Origin: Novosphingobium profundi
GTDB lineage: Bacteria > Pseudomonadota > Alphaproteobacteria > Sphingomonadales > Sphingomonadaceae
Assembly (NCBI RefSeq): GCF_018491765.1
Contig: NZ_JABWCU010000004.1
Span: 1-64,000, forward strand
Direction of reading: 5' to 3'
DNA: 64,000 nt
Below the pieces are notes generated by a model, which worked only from the letters and a program-made list of their open reading frames with translations, did not search any database and was not told the DNA's origin. Made by a program: the position numbers and the translations under genes. Below, piece by piece: positions 10,124-22,937 of the stretch. The first letter of the stretch is position 1, and every line of letters starts with the position of its first letter.

Positions 10124-11178
10124 GCGAAGCCCTGCCACCTGCCGGCGCGATCGAAACCGCCGCCTTGCGCTCCGACCGCTTCCGCCTCGAACGCGAGGCC
10201 GACTGGCAACGCCTCGAGGCGATCGTGCGCAAGATGGAGAAGGGGCGCCTGCGCAAGCTTACCGACGAGGAGCTGCTCGCCTTGCCCGGGCTCTACCGCA
10301 CGGTCGCCTCGAGCCTGTCGATCGCGCGCGAGACTTCGCTCGACGCGGCCACGCTGGCCTATCTCGAAACCCTGGTCCAGCGCGCCTGGTTCGTGGTCTA
10401 CGGACCGCGAACCTCGCTGTGGGACTGGCTGCGCGGGTTCGCGTGCGGGGGCTGGAGCGCGGCGGTGCGCGCGATCGGGGTGGACGTTGCGGCGGCGTTC
10501 GCGGTCATGGTGGCGGGGACGCTGGCGGGCTGGCTGCTCGTCGCGCAGGATCCCGAATGGTACTTCGCGCTTGTCTCGCGCGACATGGCCGGCGCGCGCG
10601 TACCCGGCGCGACGCGCGCGGTCCTTCATGGCACCTTGTTCGGCAACGACGGGCAGAGCGGGATGAGCGTGTTCGCCGCCCAGCTCTTCAGCAACAACGC
10701 GCAAGTATCGATCCTTGCCTTCGCGCTGGGCTTCGCCTTCGGCGTGCCCTCGCTGCTGCTGCTGGTCCAGAACCTGGCGCTGCTGGGGGCCATGCTCTGG
10801 CTCTACCATGGGGTCGGGCTGACGCTCGACTTCGCGGGCTGGATCGCGGTCCACGGTACGACCGAGCTCTTCGCGATCCTTCTTTCGGGCGCAGCGGGGC
10901 TCCATATCGGGCGCGCGCTCGCCTTTCCCGGGCGTCAGCCTGTGCTGCGCTCCGCCGCCGCCGCCGGGCAGCGCGCGGCGGTGGTGATGACCGGCGTGGT
11001 GCTGATGCTGGTCGTCGCCGCGCTGCTCGAGGGCTTCGCGCGCCAGCTGGTCGACACCACGCTCGGCCGGTTCGCCATCGGCGGCTTCATGCTTGCCTTC
11101 TGGTGCGCCTATTTCTTCGCCTTTCGCGGCACGCGCGGCTGGCGCGAACGCCAGGGCGCCACGCGAGGTCGGCCATGA
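10120..11178 (+). CDS. stage II sporulation protein M (SpoIIM/DUF95) family membrane protein
   Basis: A polytopic inner-membrane protein of 352 residues. The first 90 residues are soluble and charged, followed by several hydrophobic segments (AAAFAVMVAGTLAGWLLV, ILAFALGFAFGVPSLLLLV, VVMTGVVLMLVVAALLEG). The conserved SpoIIM pattern of N-x-x-x-S-x-L-A-F followed by G-x-x-x-G-x-P-S is seen as SNNAQVSILAFALGFAFGVPS, and the HGTTELFAILLSGAAGL motif is clear. In non-sporulating bacteria these proteins occur beside RDD, MoxR and DUF58 genes. The start ATG overlaps the DUF58 stop. Confidence 0.88.
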   Translation: MSEALPPAGAIETAALRSDRFRLEREADWQRLEAIVRKMEKGRLRKLTDEELLALPGLYRTVASSLSIARETSLDAATLAYLETLVQRAWFVVYGPRTSLWDWLRGFACGGWSAAVRAIGVDVAAAFAVMVAGTLAGWLLVAQDPEWYFALVSRDMAGARVPGATRAVLHGTLFGNDGQSGMSVFAAQLFSNNAQVSILAFALGFAFGVPSLLLLVQNLALLGAMLWLYHGVGLTLDFAGWIAVHGTTELFAILLSGAAGLHIGRALAFPGRQPVLRSAAAAGQRAAVVMTGVVLMLVVAALLEGFARQLVDTTLGRFAIGGFMLAFWCAYFFAFRGTRGWRERQGATRGRP

Positions 11179-12149
11179 CGCGGCGCGAGCGCAGGCGTCA
11201 GCGCCAGGCGGCACGCCGGGACGCCCAGAGCCTCCAGCGCACGCTGGTGACGCCCGAGGGGGTGACCCTGACGATGGCCGTCGCGAGCCGGGGCGCGCGC
11301 TTCGGCGCGCTGCTGCTCGATCTCCTGTTCATCGTCCTTCTGATCACGGTGATCTCGGTGGTCCTGCTCTTCGTGGCGGGCGGCGTGGCATCGCTCGAAC
11401 GCTCGATCACCAGTGGCACGCCGGGAGGCTATGCGCTGCAGTTCGTGATGATCGTGTGGATCGTCATTATGTTCTTCTTTCGCAACGCCTATTTCCTGTT
11501 CTTCGAACTGGGTCCGCGCGGGGCGACACCGGGCAAGCGGATCAACGGGTTGCGCATTGCCGCGCGCGACGGGGGACGGCTGACGGCGGAAATGGTGATC
11601 GCGCGCAACCTGCTGCGCGACATCGAGCTGTTCCTGCCGATCGTCCTGCTGGCGTCGGCGGGCGTGGAGAGTTCGGCCGGCTGGCTGGCGGCCTGCGGCT
11701 GGTTCCTCATCTTCATGCTCTTCCCTCTGTTCAACCGCGATGGCCTTCGCGCGGGCGACATCATCGCGGGAAGCTGGGTCCTTCAGGCTCCGCGCCGCAA
11801 GCTGGCCAAGGCGCTTTCGCTCGAGGAAGCCGCGCCCGTGGCAAGCGGCGAGAAGGGGCGCGCCGCGGCTTCCGGCGAGCGCACCGTGCGCTACCAGTTC
11901 ACCGAGGAGGAGCTGGCGGTCTACGGCGAATACGAGTTGCAGGCGCTCGAACGCGTGCTGCGCGACACGCGCGCGAAGGCGATCGAGCCGGTCTACCAGA
12001 CCATTGCGCAGAAGATCGGCCGCAACGATGGCTGGAACGACGAGCGTGCGTTTCTCGAGGCCTATTACACCCAGCTTCGCGCGCGGCTCGAGGCCGCCCT
12101 GCGCATGGGCGTGCGCAAGGCCGACAAGCATAGCGAGGAAAGCCGGTGA
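11175..12149 (+). CDS. RDD family membrane protein
   Basis: A protein of 324 residues. The RDD signature is present: Arg in SRGARFGALLLDLLF near residue 38, and two later Asp residues in the MVIARNLLRDIE and FNRDGLRAGDIIAGSWVL stretches. The PGKRINGLRI motif typical of the family is also visible. Three to four membrane segments span residues 45-215. The C-terminal 110 residues are hydrophilic and probably cytoplasmic. RDD proteins have no settled function; some are ion or solute transporters. It overlaps its SpoIIM neighbour and the next GNAT gene, placing it in the same operon. Confidence 0.88.
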   Translation: MTRRERRRQRQAARRDAQSLQRTLVTPEGVTLTMAVASRGARFGALLLDLLFIVLLITVISVVLLFVAGGVASLERSITSGTPGGYALQFVMIVWIVIMFFFRNAYFLFFELGPRGATPGKRINGLRIAARDGGRLTAEMVIARNLLRDIELFLPIVLLASAGVESSAGWLAACGWFLIFMLFPLFNRDGLRAGDIIAGSWVLQAPRRKLAKALSLEEAAPVASGEKGRAAASGERTVRYQFTEEELAVYGEYELQALERVLRDTRAKAIEPVYQTIAQKIGRNDGWNDERAFLEAYYTQLRARLEAALRMGVRKADKHSEESR

Positions 12150-12613
12150 ACACGCCATACACCCTGCGCCGCGACGACCTGACCGCGCCGGCGATCCTGG
12201 AGCTTCTCCAGTTTCACCTCGACGAGATGCACCGCTGGTCGCCCCCTGAAAGCGTCCACGCGATGCCCGCAGAGCGCCTGCGCCAGGCCGACGTGACCTT
12301 CTTCTCGGCCTGGGATGGCGAAGTCCTCGCGGCCTGCGGGGCGATCAAGCACCTCGACGCCGGGCACGGCGAACTCAAGTCGATGCGCGCCGCGCCCGGC
12401 TATCGCGGCAAGGGTGCGGGGCGCGCGATCCTCGAGTGCCTCCTGGCCGAGGCGCGCGCGCGCGGTTACGCCCGGGTCAGTCTGGAAACCGGGCGGCCTG
12501 AAGCGTTTCATCCCGCGCACCGCCTTTATCGCGCGTACGGCTTCGTCGAATGCCCACCTTTTGCCGACTACGTGCTCGACGATTTCTCGATCTGCATGAC
12601 CCTGGAGCTGTAA
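12146..12613 (+). CDS. GNAT family N-acetyltransferase
   Basis: A 155-residue acetyl-CoA-dependent transferase. Motif A, which binds the coenzyme, is MRAAPGYRGKGAGRAILECLL. The C-terminal part (HPAHRLYRAYGFVECPPFADY) matches the usual GNAT end. The substrate cannot be deduced. The start is GTG overlapping the RDD stop (GTGA), and its stop overlaps the next GNAT gene (TAATG), so the pair is translationally coupled to the MoxR operon, though its connection to that system is unclear. Confidence 0.88.
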   Translation: MNTPYTLRRDDLTAPAILELLQFHLDEMHRWSPPESVHAMPAERLRQADVTFFSAWDGEVLAACGAIKHLDAGHGELKSMRAAPGYRGKGAGRAILECLLAEARARGYARVSLETGRPEAFHPAHRLYRAYGFVECPPFADYVLDDFSICMTLEL

Positions 12614-13125
12614 TGGACCTTCGCGAAGCCCTGCCCGAGGACGCCGCCGCGCTTGCCGATCTCGGCGCGCGCTCGTTCGTGGCCAAGTTCGGGCATCTCT
12701 ACCGACCCGAGGATCTCGCCGATTTCCTCGCCGGGTCGCATGGCGAGGCCAACGTTGCGGCCGAGATCGCCAATCCGGCCATGCCGATCCTGCTGGCCTG
12801 CGAGGGCGAGCGCCTGCTCGGCTATTGCAAGCTCAAGCTCGCCTGCGGCTGGCCCGACCATGCGCGCGGCCGCAAGGCCATCGAACTCAAGCAGCTCTAC
12901 ACCGATCCCGAGGCCACCGGCCGGGGGATCGGCGCGAAGCTGATGAACTGGGCTCTGGCCAAGGCGCGGGTCGAGGGGGCGGACGAGGTCCAGCTCTCGG
13001 TCTACAGCGAGAACCCCGGGGCGCAGAAGTTCTACCAGCGCTACGGCTTCGAGAAAGTGGGCGACATCTTCTTCATGGTCGGCGCGAAGCGCGACGAGGA
13101 ATTCCTCTTCGCAGCGATGCTCTGA
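12613..13125 (+). CDS. GNAT family N-acetyltransferase
   Basis: A 170-residue GNAT protein and the last gene of the operon that begins at 5682. Motif A is visible as [20 protein letters not shown], and [23 protein letters not shown] is the typical motif B region. The true start is the ATG in TAATG at 12613; an upstream in-frame extension is antisense-like noise. It is unrelated in detail to the preceding GNAT, so this is not a recent tandem duplication. The substrate is unknown. Confidence 0.88.
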   Translation: MDLREALPEDAAALADLGARSFVAKFGHLYRPEDLADFLAGSHGEANVAAEIANPAMPILLACEGERLLGYCKLKLACGWPDHARGRKAIELKQLYTDPEATGRGIGAKLMNWALAKARVEGADEVQLSVYSENPGAQKFYQRYGFEKVGDIFFMVGAKRDEEFLFAAML

Positions 13126-13132
13126 CGCGCGC

Positions 13133-14149
13133 TCAGAACCATTTCCAGCGCCAGAACATCACCAGCTGCACCGCCAGGATCGCCGCGCACAGCACGACCA
13201 CCAGCCAGAACGCGAATGGGTCGTGCGAGCCGGGGATACCCGCGACGTTGATGCCCAGGAGCCCGGTGACGAAGGTCAGCGGCAGGAAGATCGCCGCGAC
13301 GATGGTGAGCATGTAGCTCGTACGGTCGGCGCGTGCGGCGGCGCGGGCGCGCAAGTCGTCCTGCAGCACCACCGCGCTTTCCTTGCTGATGTCGATGTCG
13401 TCGAGATAGCGGCGCAAGCGGTCGATGGTCTCGGCGATCTCGCGCCGGTCGTGGGTTTCGAACCATTCGGGCGCCTCGCGGCTGATGCGCTCGAGCGCCT
13501 CGTGCTGGGGGGCCATGTGGCGTTTCAGGCCCAGGCAATTGCGGCGGATCGTGGCGATCTTGTCCAGCATCATGGCCGCGTCCTCGTCGGGGTCGGCCTC
13601 TTCGAGCTGGTCGATCACCTCGTTCATGTCGATGATCGAGCGGTTCATGCGCGCGATCATGTGTTCGACGAGAAGCGTGATCAGCCCGCCCGCATCGACC
13701 GGGCCGGAGCCCCGGTCGAGCTCGCCCATCACCGCGCGCGGCGTCTGGAGCGGGCGGCGGCGCAAGGTGACGAGCCGCCGCCCGTCGCACCAGACCTGGA
13801 ACGAGACCATGTCCTCGGGCTCGGCGCCGGGGTTGAAGTTGATGCCGCGCAGCGTGGCGACGAGGGCATGGCCTTCGCGGAAGGCGCGCGGGCGGGTGTC
13901 CTCGCTGGTGAGCAGTTCGACGGTGGGTTCGGGGAGGCCCAGGCCCTCGTCCAGCCATTCGGCGACGCCGGGCCGGTTGCGGCACAAGTGGACCCAGAGC
14001 ATCTCGCCGGGGCGCCCCGGCCGCCATTCCTGCGCCTCCTCCCAGGTGACCGGGCGCGCCCCGCCCTGGCCGTCGAGCACGCGCCCGAAGATCATGGGGG
14101 TGAGGCTGTCGGTATCGTCGGTCGGGTCGTTGGGGCGGATGTCGATCAT
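13133..14149 (-). CDS. zntB: CorA/ZntB family divalent metal transporter
   Basis: A 338-residue transporter that probably moves zinc or another divalent cation across the inner membrane. The long N-terminal cytoplasmic domain contains coiled-coil segments ([20 protein letters not shown]), and two C-terminal membrane helices flank the pore motif, seen as [14 protein letters not shown]. This GIN variant replaces the GMN of classical CorA and is the form seen in ZntB. The protein ends in FWRWKWF. The ATG at 14149 is preferred over the open frame's upstream start. It is transcribed convergently with the GNAT pair, only 7 nt apart. Confidence 0.85.
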   Translation of the reverse strand: MIDIRPNDPTDDTDSLTPMIFGRVLDGQGGARPVTWEEAQEWRPGRPGEMLWVHLCRNRPGVAEWLDEGLGLPEPTVELLTSEDTRPRAFREGHALVATLRGINFNPGAEPEDMVSFQVWCDGRRLVTLRRRPLQTPRAVMGELDRGSGPVDAGGLITLLVEHMIARMNRSIIDMNEVIDQLEEADPDEDAAMMLDKIATIRRNCLGLKRHMAPQHEALERISREAPEWFETHDRREIAETIDRLRRYLDDIDISKESAVVLQDDLRARAAARADRTSYMLTIVAAIFLPLTFVTGLLGINVAGIPGSHDPFAFWLVVVLCAAILAVQLVMFWRWKWF

Positions 14150-14263
14150 GCAAGGGTGAATGCCCGAAATGGACAGGGGTTCAAAGGCAATGGCGGTCCG
14201 GGCGTGCAAATTGCGCTGGAAAGGTGCTTCAATCCGTCACGCCAAGGGGCTATAGCGCGTGCC

Positions 14264-15403
14264 ATGTCTTCCATTCGACCCTGGCGCACGATCGAGCGCC
14301 GCAAGAGCCGCCAGATCATGGTCGGCAGCGTGCCCGTCGGTGGCGATGCCCCGATCACGGTGCAGACCATGACCAACACCCCCACGTCCGACGCGAAGGC
14401 GACGATCGAGCAGATCCGCCGCTGCGAGGAGGCGGGTGCGGACCTCATCCGCGTCTCGTGCCCCGATGTGGAAAGCACCGCAGCGTTCCGGGAAATCGCC
14501 CGCGCGTCCACGGTGCCGCTGATTGCGGACATCCATTTTCACTACAAGCGCGCGCTCGAGGCAGCCGATGCGGGTGCGGCGTGCCTGCGCATCAACCCGG
14601 GCAACATCGGTTCGGACGAGCGCGTCGCCGAAGTGGTCCGCGCGGCCAAGGCCAACGGCTGTGCGATCCGCATCGGGGTCAACGCCGGGAGCCTGGAGAA
14701 GGACTTGCTCGAGAAGTACGGCGAGCCTTGCCCCGAGGCGCTGGTCGAATCGGCGCTCGATCACATCAAGCTGCTCCAGGACCACGACTTTCACGAGTTC
14801 AAGGTGGCGGTGAAGGCCTCCGACGTGTTCCTTGCGGTGGCCGCCTACCAGGGCCTGGCCGACGCGGTCGACTGTCCGCTGCACCTTGGCATCACCGAGG
14901 CGGGCGGGTTGATCGGCGGCACCGTGAAGAGCTCGATCGGCATGGGCAATTTGCTCTGGGCGGGCATCGGCGACACCTTGCGCGTCTCGCTCTCGGCCGA
15001 GCCCGAGGAGGAAGTGCGCGTGGGCTTCGAGATGCTGAAGGCGCTTGGCCTGCGCACCCGCGGCGTGCGCGTCGTCTCGTGCCCCTCGTGCGCGCGGCAG
15101 GGCTTCGACGTCATCCGCACGGTGGAGGCGCTTGAGGCGCGCCTGCAGCACATCAAGACCCCGCTCTCGCTTTCGGTGCTGGGTTGCGTGGTCAACGGCC
15201 CGGGCGAAGCGCGCGAGACCGACATCGGCCTGACCGGCGGTGGCAATGGCAAGCACATGGTCTACCTTTCGGGCGTGACCGACCACACCGTGCAGGACGC
15301 TGACATGCTCGACCACATCGTCACGCTGGTCGAGGCGAAGGCCGCCGAGATCGAGGCCGCCGAGGAAGCCGCGAAGCTTGCCGAGGCCGCCGCCGCCGAA
15401 TGA
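14264..15403 (+). CDS. ispG: 4-hydroxy-3-methylbut-2-en-1-yl diphosphate synthase IspG
   Basis: Catalyses the penultimate step of the MEP pathway, reducing methylerythritol cyclodiphosphate to HMBPP. The protein has 379 residues, a standard single-TIM-barrel length. Barrel residues are seen in [10 protein letters not shown] and [10 protein letters not shown], and the 4Fe-4S cysteines lie in [11 protein letters not shown] and [11 protein letters not shown]. The C-terminus has an Ala/Glu-rich helix of about 25 residues ([21 protein letters not shown] in pieces), an alphaproteobacterial extra. The stop overlaps the next start (ATGA). Confidence 0.97.
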   Translation: MSSIRPWRTIERRKSRQIMVGSVPVGGDAPITVQTMTNTPTSDAKATIEQIRRCEEAGADLIRVSCPDVESTAAFREIARASTVPLIADIHFHYKRALEAADAGAACLRINPGNIGSDERVAEVVRAAKANGCAIRIGVNAGSLEKDLLEKYGEPCPEALVESALDHIKLLQDHDFHEFKVAVKASDVFLAVAAYQGLADAVDCPLHLGITEAGGLIGGTVKSSIGMGNLLWAGIGDTLRVSLSAEPEEEVRVGFEMLKALGLRTRGVRVVSCPSCARQGFDVIRTVEALEARLQHIKTPLSLSVLGCVVNGPGEARETDIGLTGGGNGKHMVYLSGVTDHTVQDADMLDHIVTLVEAKAAEIEAAEEAAKLAEAAAAE

Positions 15404-16146
15404 GCGCGCTGCTGCGCGAATTTCGCGGGTTCCTGCTCAACTTGCGCGACGGCCTGCGGGTCTTTGCGCTCGCGCCCTTCGCGCCGTTCCTCGCAATCGT
15501 GCCCGAATTCGCGCAGCACGCGATCGAGATTCGCCTCGGCCTGTTCGCCGACCTGCAAGGTTTTCGCGCGCACCAGATGGATGCGCTGCGCACGAGTGCC
15601 GGTTCGATCAAGCTCCTCGGCCTCTCGCTCGCGGTGCTCTTCGTCGCGCGGTTCTGGGCGAACCGCGAACGCGGCGTGCCGGGCTGGAGCCTCGCCGGGA
15701 TCGCCTGGCGCCCGCTGGCGCTGGGGCTGCTGGTGCAGGTGCTGTGTTCGCTCCCCGGCGTCCTCGCCCAGGCACTGGGTAGTCCGCTCGCACCCGGAGC
15801 GAACGTGGCGCTGGGGGCGATCATGGCTCTGGTCAGCCTGCCGGGCCTCGTGCTGATGGTGGCAGGCGCGCTGGGCGATGCTTCGCTCGGCCTTCGCGAG
15901 GCCTACCGGCGCGGCTGGGGCAAGGCGCTGCGGATCGCGCTTTACGCCGGGCCCGCGTGGATCGCCTTGCAGTATGTCCACGAGGCGAACCACCACCTGG
16001 CCCTTGGGCAGTCGATGCCGCGCGTCTGGGGGCTCATGGCGTTCGACAGCTTCGTCGTCGGGCTGATGGCCGCGCTGGGGGGAACCGGCCTCCACCATGG
16101 CTACGGCCCGCCCCGTATTAACCCGAAGGAAGTGTCCGGCGGCTAG
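15400..16146 (+). CDS. hypothetical polytopic membrane protein
   Basis: An unrecognised protein of 248 residues coupled to ispG by an ATGA overlap. At least four hydrophobic stretches are visible ([71 protein letters not shown]), so it should be in the inner membrane. A His-rich end ([11 protein letters not shown]) is present. It could belong to the general group of uncharacterised alphaproteobacterial membrane proteins; no specific family is claimed. Confidence 0.75.
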   Translation: MSALLREFRGFLLNLRDGLRVFALAPFAPFLAIVPEFAQHAIEIRLGLFADLQGFRAHQMDALRTSAGSIKLLGLSLAVLFVARFWANRERGVPGWSLAGIAWRPLALGLLVQVLCSLPGVLAQALGSPLAPGANVALGAIMALVSLPGLVLMVAGALGDASLGLREAYRRGWGKALRIALYAGPAWIALQYVHEANHHLALGQSMPRVWGLMAFDSFVVGLMAALGGTGLHHGYGPPRINPKEVSGG

Positions 16147-16149
16147 GCT

Positions 16150-16689
16150 GTGGCGATGCGCCTTGGACCCGTCATCCTGCTACTGGCCACCGCGGCTGTC
16201 GTCGGCTGGCTCGCCCCCGATCTCACGAGTGGGTCGGGCAAGAACAAAGTGATGCCCGCAAGGGGGCGCGCCGAGGCCGCCGCACGCGACGATCAGGCCG
16301 CGCGCAAGCAGGCCTGGCTGGCCGGGGCGACGCTGGTCGAGCGCGCCGGAGATGGCCAGTTCTACCTCGATGCCGACGTCGAGGGCAGTTCCACGCATTT
16401 CCTCGTCGATACCGGGGCCAGTATCGTCGCGCTGACCGCGGCGGATGCCCGCGCGGCCGGCCTCGACTGGAGCGAGGACGACGTGCGCGTGATCGGAAAG
16501 GGGGCGAGCGGCACCGTGCGCGGGGTCCCGGTACGCCTGTCCGAACTGGACCTCGATGGCTTCGTGGCGCGCGACGTGGACGCGGCGATCATTCCCGAGG
16601 GGCTTGAGGTCTCGCTGCTCGGCCAGTCGTTCCTTACGCGCCTGTCCTCGGTGAAGGTCGACGGCAATCGCATGACGATCGTGCCGTGA
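16150..16689 (+). CDS. retropepsin-like aspartic protease (TIGR02281 type)
   Basis: A 179-residue protein with an N-terminal membrane segment or signal anchor (residues 3-20, LGPVILLLATAAVVGWLAP) and a single retropepsin-like domain. The catalytic motif is FLVDTGASIVAL, in which Asp-Thr-Gly is intact, and the downstream hydrophobic-hydrophobic-Gly element is seen in VSLLGQSFLTRL. Such clan AA proteases are common in alphaproteobacteria and are thought to dimerise in the periplasm; natural substrates are unknown. It starts 3 nt after the membrane protein stop, at GTG 16150 or ATG 16156. Confidence 0.87.
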   Translation: MAMRLGPVILLLATAAVVGWLAPDLTSGSGKNKVMPARGRAEAAARDDQAARKQAWLAGATLVERAGDGQFYLDADVEGSSTHFLVDTGASIVALTAADARAAGLDWSEDDVRVIGKGASGTVRGVPVRLSELDLDGFVARDVDAAIIPEGLEVSLLGQSFLTRLSSVKVDGNRMTIVP

Positions 16690-16729
16690 TCTCCTTGTTG
16701 TGTTGGAATTGTTTCTAAATTGATCATCG

Positions 16730-16750
16730 TATTACACAAAAAGTGTAATA
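16730..16750. promoter_or_regulatory. perfect inverted repeat, possible operator before the haem peroxidase
   Basis: TATTACAC and GTGTAATA form a perfect 8-bp dyad around AAAAA, in an unusually A/T-rich stretch 136 nt before the peroxidase start. The short symmetric arms and A-rich centre look like a repressor or activator site rather than a terminator. No regulator gene is adjacent, so its reader is unknown. Confidence 0.45.
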
Positions 16751-16885
16751 TTAAATGTCCTGTCATGAATTGACGAACGATTGCGTTGCGCCCTTCGTGC
16801 TCTAAAAGTCGCTCCTCGCCGGGTTGCTTTCATAGACTCGAGGGGCGACGGTCAAGAGCCGCGCTCCGATCTTGGAGGCGAAGAC

Positions 16886-18421
16886 ATGTTCAAGCGCATA
16901 AGCCACATCAACGGGGTAGAGGATGACGGAGAGATCCTTTTCGCCACGCAATTCGACTACCTCTTTCCCGAGGCTGCCAATTCGAAGGGGTGCCTGCTCC
17001 CGGATTCCGAGGCCTGCACTGCGGCGCTGGTCAACCTGGGCACGGCGATGGCGGACGACGAACTTCCCGCCGCACCGCCCGATGCCTTCGCGTCGGGCAA
17101 TCCGGCGGTGTTTACCTATTTCGGCCAGTTCATCGACCATGACCTGACCGCGCGCACCGATCGCGAAGGCAGTGTCACGCGGATCGGCAACGGCGATCCG
17201 GTCTCGAGGCTCGATCCTGCGCTGGTGACGGCCAACTTGCGCAACGGGCGCCGGCCCCAGCTCGATCTCGACGCCGTCTTCGGCGAGGCGCCCGGGCTGG
17301 CCGGGTGGGGCGGGGCGAGCCCAGCGAGCTCGCAGTCGCAAGTGCTCTACACGTCCTCGCTGGACATGCACCTCTACGAGCACGGCGCGCGACGCGACGT
17401 GATCCGGGGGGATCGCCGCGCGGCCCTGATCCCCGATGCGCGCAACGACGAGAACCTCAATCTCAGCCAGCTGCAGTTCGCGATGCTGCGCTTCTTCAAC
17501 GAGGTGAAGGCGGCGCAGAACTTCGGGCACGACGTGGAGAACTACATCCGCGCGCGCCAGCTATGCCGCTGGGCCTTCCAGTACGTGGTGGTCAACGATT
17601 GGCTGACCACGGTCTGCGATCCTTATGTCCTGCGCGACACGCTGGCCAACGGCCCGCGCTTCTTCGGCTCGGGCGCGGGGCGCAGCAAGGCGTTCATGCC
17701 GCTCGAGTTCTCGGTCGCGGCGTTTCGCTTCGCGCATTCGATGATCCGTCCGTCCTATCGTTCGAACGCGGCCGCGCCGATCGAATCGATCATGGACCTG
17801 CTCGACTTCGCCTCGCCCGACAAGGCGGCGAACGACCGCTTCTTCGAGCCCGATGCCAGCGGGCAGCCGCAATTGAAGGAGCTCTACGCGATCGACTGGA
17901 GTTTCTTCTCGGGCAGCGGCCCCAACGTGCAGTTCGCGCGCAAGATCGACACCAAGATCGCCAAGGGGCTGGGCACCTTGCCGTTCTCGGCGCGCATGGG
18001 GGATCCGGTGCTGGGGCATCTCGCGCGCTCGAACCTGCTGCGCGGCAAGAACCTCTCGATCCCGACCGGGCAGGCCATGGCCGATGCCTTCGGGGTCACC
18101 TTCCTCACCCCCAACGAGATCCTGACGGGCGAGGACGCGGGGATTGTCGATGCGCTGAAGGCCGGGCATTTCCACCATCGCAGCCCCTTGTGGTATTACG
18201 TGCTGCGCGAGGCGGTGGTGCAGCAGGATGGCGAGCGCCTCGGCGAAGTGGGCAGCCGCATCGTGTGCGAGACGATCGTGGGCATGATCCGCGACGACCT
18301 GAACAGCTATCTCAACAATTTCCACGATGGCGCCGTCAGCGAGAATGGAATCGACGTGAAGCCTGGTCCCAACGGGCAGATCGCCACGATCGCCGACATC
18401 CTCAAGTTCGCCAAGGTCTGA
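16886..18421 (+). CDS. animal-type haem peroxidase family protein
   Basis: A protein of 511 residues in the peroxidase-cyclooxygenase superfamily (myeloperoxidase-like). The distal haem motif is YFGQFIDHDLT near residue 84, where Asp-His-Asp matches the haem-linking Asp, the distal His and the calcium ligand of mammalian enzymes. The proximal His is in FRFAHSMIRPSYRSN near residue 287. No signal peptide is evident at the ATG used, although a Gly-Val-rich start follows MFKRISHING. Bacterial members oxidise halides or organic substrates and their roles are mostly unknown. The gene is monocistronic, with a hairpin terminator after it. Confidence 0.85.
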   Translation: MFKRISHINGVEDDGEILFATQFDYLFPEAANSKGCLLPDSEACTAALVNLGTAMADDELPAAPPDAFASGNPAVFTYFGQFIDHDLTARTDREGSVTRIGNGDPVSRLDPALVTANLRNGRRPQLDLDAVFGEAPGLAGWGGASPASSQSQVLYTSSLDMHLYEHGARRDVIRGDRRAALIPDARNDENLNLSQLQFAMLRFFNEVKAAQNFGHDVENYIRARQLCRWAFQYVVVNDWLTTVCDPYVLRDTLANGPRFFGSGAGRSKAFMPLEFSVAAFRFAHSMIRPSYRSNAAAPIESIMDLLDFASPDKAANDRFFEPDASGQPQLKELYAIDWSFFSGSGPNVQFARKIDTKIAKGLGTLPFSARMGDPVLGHLARSNLLRGKNLSIPTGQAMADAFGVTFLTPNEILTGEDAGIVDALKAGHFHHRSPLWYYVLREAVVQQDGERLGEVGSRIVCETIVGMIRDDLNSYLNNFHDGAVSENGIDVKPGPNGQIATIADILKFAKV

Positions 18422-18492
18422 TCCCAGGCTGCGGTGAGAAGAGTTCATCGCAGCTTAATTTGAACGAACCCCCCGCCTTGCTTTCAGCAAGG

Positions 18493-18528
18493 GAAAGGCC
18501 CCGCCGGATCGCTCCGACGGGGCCTTTC
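18493..18528. terminator. bidirectional terminator between the peroxidase gene and rpoC
   Basis: An 11-bp stem (18493-18503 with 18518-18528, GAAAGGCCCCG against CGGGGCCTTTC) with an extra inner stem CGGA/TCCG. It lies between the convergent peroxidase and rpoC genes, with A-rich and T-rich ends suitable for both strands. Confidence 0.8.
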
Positions 18529-18559
18529 ATGTGCCTTTAGGCGGGAGAGGGGAGAGGCC

Positions 18560-22855
<4,296 letters not shown>

Positions 22856-22937
22856 AAGTTCCGTCCCTCTTGGGGGTAAATTCTTGGCTGCGGGAAGTCA
22901 GGGGAGGGCGGGGCGCTGGTGGCCCCGCCCGATCCCG

